Assembly (NCBI GenBank): GCA_012840755.1
Contig: DUWA01000054.1
Location: forward strand, 1 to 8,173
Source of the DNA: Mycoplasmatota bacterium
GTDB lineage: Bacteria; Bacillota_I; Bacilli_A; RF39; UBA660
Length of the DNA stretch: 8,173 bases
Direction: 5' to 3'
Every line of letters starts with the position of its first letter. Position 1 is the stretch's first letter. The notes under the pieces were generated by a model. The model saw only the letters and a program-made list of their open reading frames with translations. It did no database searches and had not been told where the DNA came from. Positions 5,891-8,173 of the stretch are shown here, piece after piece. The translations under genes and the position numbers were made by a program.

Positions 5891-7216
5891 ATGAAATTTA
5901 AAAAAGTAAAATTAGTTATTTACACAATACTAACATTTATTGTTTTTATTAATATTGATAGTGTTTTTGCTAATGATTCATATAGTTATAGTGTTGACGC
6001 TGTTATAGCATCACTTTCTGGTAGAACTACAAGAGCTCTTTATTGTAAGTCGGGTGGTTGTAGAACAGGGAGTAATTTCGGAATTAGAGTAACTTTAGTA
6101 GATAAAAATGGAAAACAAATTATAGGAACTAAAAGTATAGATTATATACATGGGAAAAGTACGTATGGTTCTGGAACAATAGGAAAAAGTTATAAAACAG
6201 CTGTAATAAATAATTTAAGTGTAACTACACCGACAAAGAAAAATATGAATACATTACCAGTTGGAAAAAGTGGAAATGTATGTTCTAAAAAAATAAGCGT
6301 TCCATCATTGGTTATATATGATAATATAAGTCCAAATTTTTCTAGTATAGTTCAATATTTTAAAAAAGCTGCTGATGAATTTTCAGAGTGTCTAGAGCTT
6401 GGTAATAATATCAATTTTTCACATGAACAATCTGTGAAAAAATACGTTACTAATTTAAATGGTACCTCTATAGGACAAATGTTAAAACAATTACAATATA
6501 CAATAAATGTTACTGGTTGTGAAACAGTTAATATATTAAAGAATTTGTATATACTTGTAGAACCAATTAGTACAATAACTGAAGGTTCTTTAAAAGCATG
6601 GTATAATGGTAAACCTCTTTCTGATGAGGTTATTGTTGAAATAAAAAAAATTGGTAGCTTAAGTGTAGGAACTTTATTAAGTGATGGTGTTGTCAAAAAT
6701 GGAATGACAGGTAAACAATTAGCAGAATATATTGGTATTAGTGGATTAAGATATAGCATAGTTAAAGATTATTACTATAAAATGTTTGATCCAAATTATA
6801 TTGGAACAGTCCCTACATATGCAAAGACAAGTATAGATAATTTTTTAAATATGTTAAAACAATATAACCAAATGTATTCTTCGGTTAAAGATGTTCCTTC
6901 AACATCAGCTCGTTTCATTGGAACATCATCAGAAATAGGAAAAAGAATATATACAGCAAGTGATAAAAGAATATATGGATACATGAAGGCAAATGGGACC
7001 GGTGGACTTATAGTTGGTAGTGTAGGAACTCATTCAGGAAATATAGGTCATTATTTGTATCTTAATGAAAAAGTAAGTACAGATTTTTATTATCAACCAG
7101 TAACTGCTCAAGCAACAAGTTGGAATCAATTATATAATAATAGAGGTTATGGAATGGGTGTAGTAAAATTATCTTCAAAAGTTAATTTTTCTTGTGCAGA
7201 AAAAAATGTGAAATAA
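5891..7216 (+). CDS. Large secreted protein, amino-terminal part (frame continues after a -1 shift)
   Basis: This frame encodes 441 residues of unknown function. A classic signal peptide is visible: basic MKFKKVK, a hydrophobic core at about 8-20, and a probable cleavage after VFA at 25-27. The mature region is rich in S, T, G, N and Y, and probably mostly beta structure at about 28-135 (C52 and C57 in YCKSGGC). A more helical middle follows at about 150-335, then a glycine-rich segment (ANGTGGLIVGSVGTHSG, 367-383) and an aromatic stretch (TDFYYQP, 397-403). Cysteines are at 52, 57, 131, 167, 210 and 435. No transmembrane helix, LPXTG anchor or enzyme motif is seen before the stop. The frame ends at TAA (7214-7216), just after a run of seven A. 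A cysteine-rich open frame continues in the -1 frame, so this is probably only the first part of a longer extracellular protein. The function is not recognised; an adhesin or surface protein is a guess. Confidence 0.85.
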   Translation: MKFKKVKLVIYTILTFIVFINIDSVFANDSYSYSVDAVIASLSGRTTRALYCKSGGCRTGSNFGIRVTLVDKNGKQIIGTKSIDYIHGKSTYGSGTIGKSYKTAVINNLSVTTPTKKNMNTLPVGKSGNVCSKKISVPSLVIYDNISPNFSSIVQYFKKAADEFSECLELGNNINFSHEQSVKKYVTNLNGTSIGQMLKQLQYTINVTGCETVNILKNLYILVEPISTITEGSLKAWYNGKPLSDEVIVEIKKIGSLSVGTLLSDGVVKNGMTGKQLAEYIGISGLRYSIVKDYYYKMFDPNYIGTVPTYAKTSIDNFLNMLKQYNQMYSSVKDVPSTSARFIGTSSEIGKRIYTASDKRIYGYMKANGTGGLIVGSVGTHSGNIGHYLYLNEKVSTDFYYQPVTAQATSWNQLYNNRGYGMGVVKLSSKVNFSCAEKNVK

Positions 7217-7234
7217 GTGAAAAAGGTGACACTT
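7200..7234 (+). other. Frame junction: A7 run with slippery heptamer A_AAA_AAT
   Basis: Seven A lie at 7200-7206. In the upstream frame the codons are GAA AAA AAT (7199-7207), so 7201-7207 is A_AAA_AAT, which fits the X_XXY_YYZ pattern for -1 slippage. After a -1 slip the next codon is TGT at 7207, which opens the long downstream frame; without it, TAA is reached at 7214. A weak 5-bp stem, AAGTG (7215-7219) with CACTT (7230-7234), begins 7 bases past the heptamer, a usual distance for a stimulator, but it is short. No Shine-Dalgarno-like stimulator is visible upstream. An eighth A would also join the frames. The same heptamer occurs in uvrC (1347-1353), so the motif alone proves nothing. Confidence 0.6.
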
Positions 7235-8173
7235 TAAAATCATATCCTGATAAAAAAACAGAAAAATATTGCTGTACTTTAGATGCTTGGCCAGATTTCA
7301 ACGAAAAGTCATTTAAAGAAAACATTGTGAGTTCTAATTGGTATAAAAAAACATGTGCAAATTATTGTAAAATAGTAAACGATAAAATCGAGATACCAAA
7401 AGGTATGACAATTAAGGAATGTTGTTTATATAAGAATTATGGTCCTGATGTAGATACAAAAACTAAAAATTCAGGATATGATACCGAAACAAAATTTAAA
7501 GGTAGTGAAGTATATAAAACATATTGTACTACACCACCAAAATGTACTTCTAGTAGTATAATAAAATCAATAACTGATGATTGCTGTTCTAAGGTTAATT
7601 ATGATACAGATATTGCAACATTAAGTGATATAGAGTTTAAAAGTTGGTTACAAACAAATAATCCAAGTGGTTACGATATATGTTTTTATAATCCACCAGA
7701 TGAAATAACATCTACATGTCAATATACTGTTTTAACTGATTGTCCGAATTGTGAAGGGAATAAAAACAAAGGCTATATAAAGGATACAATATACCCTCCA
7801 ACAGGAAAAGATGAGTGGGATTGTATATATGAAAGTACAGGTATGTGGAGAAATAATTATTATTCAAAGTCTTATGGATATGGGGGTAATAACTACTGCT
7901 CTATATACTGTAAGGAAGAAATTGATATAAATTATCCTGATGGCGGATTTAGGGTTACTAATGGAACTAAAATAACAATAGGAGAGAATATGACATGGGG
8001 ACCCGTAAAAACAGATGGAACAAAAACCTGTAGAACAGATAAGATAAATTATGCTCAATTTGATAAAGATTTTGAATCAACAAACGCAAGAGTGGGGACT
8101 ACATGGACAGAATATATGAAACAACTAGCTCGACATGAAAAAGTTACAAGTAGTGCAATAATTACTACAAATA
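7207..8173 (+). CDS. Cysteine-rich continuation of the secreted protein (-1 frame, partial at window end)
   Basis: This frame is open from 7186, just after TAA at 7183-7185, to the last base. It gives 322 complete codons from TGT at 7207 with no stop, far more than expected by chance in such AT-rich DNA. It has no credible start: TTG at 7192 lacks a ribosome binding site, and the first ATG (7405) lies far inside with AAGG almost touching it. It is therefore best read as the second part of the protein starting at 5891. It holds 19 cysteines, including three adjacent pairs (7270, 7420, 7582). Two partial repeats are visible. CC, then FK, then C 14-15 residues later occurs at 7270-7356 and 7582-7683; C-x2-YCK occurs at 7354-7371 and 7897-7914. 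CPNC is at 7741-7752. W, Y, N, T and G are frequent. Such composition suits a disulfide-stabilised extracellular repeat protein, but I recognise no family. The carboxyl end and any wall or membrane anchor lie outside the window. Confidence 0.75.

Noticed and set aside
6352..6759. 135-codon antisense frame opposite the secreted-protein gene
   Set aside because: It lies wholly within a well-supported sense gene with a signal peptide, has no upstream signals, and resembles no known protein.
7864..8058. 64-codon antisense frame opposite the cysteine-rich continuation
   Set aside because: It is the complement of a long open sense frame. Its own cysteine and serine content follows from that, and it has no independent support.
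7405..8173. Cysteine-rich region as a separate gene starting at an internal ATG (7405)
   Set aside because: The frame is open and similar in character more than 200 bases upstream of this ATG, AAGG almost touches the ATG, and no promoter or signal peptide is seen. Continuation from the upstream frame explains it better.

Overview
The window is strongly AT-rich and densely coded, with every gene on the + strand and Shine-Dalgarno sites of the AGGAGG/GGTGA type. The recognisable proteins (O-acetylserine sulfhydrylase, UvrC and a MutL carrying the DQHA endonuclease motif) point to a low-GC Bacillota (Firmicutes/Bacilli-like) bacterium. TGG encodes Trp and TGA is used as a stop (3873-3875, followed at once by TAA), so the standard bacterial code fits better than the mycoplasma code. 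The exact lineage cannot be fixed from the sequence; an uncultured gut Bacilli lineage is only a guess.

Layout. Positions 1-85 hold the leader of cysK, with a hairpin just before the ribosome binding site. cysK (92-1027) ends in a clear intrinsic terminator. uvrC (1109-2875) follows from its own extended -10 promoter. Next is a GTG-started gene for an unrecognised exported or membrane-anchored protein (2964-3875), closed by a terminator that runs directly into the promoter of mutL (3955-5739). mutL also ends in a strong hairpin terminator. A 151-base AT-rich gap with several palindromes precedes a gene for a large secreted protein, starting at 5891 behind a near-perfect ribosome binding site.

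The most interesting part is this last gene. Its first reading frame (441 codons, with a signal peptide) stops at 7216. The -1 frame is open from 7186 to the end of the window, about 322 codons from the putative shift point, with 19 cysteines and repeated cysteine motifs but no credible start of its own. The frames meet at a run of seven A with the heptamer A_AAA_AAT. One -1 shift, or one extra A, joins them into a protein of more than 760 residues that runs off the window. This could be programmed frameshifting, transcriptional slippage, phase variation, a true inactivating mutation, or a homopolymer sequencing error. The sequence alone cannot decide.

The genes do not form an obvious shared pathway. 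cysK makes cysteine. UvrC and MutL belong to two separate DNA repair pathways (nucleotide excision and mismatch repair) and share a nearly identical promoter and start module. The two exported proteins have no recognisable function. Most genes appear to be single transcription units. No RNA genes, insertion sequences or CRISPR arrays were seen, and no gene-free stretch exceeds 300 bases.
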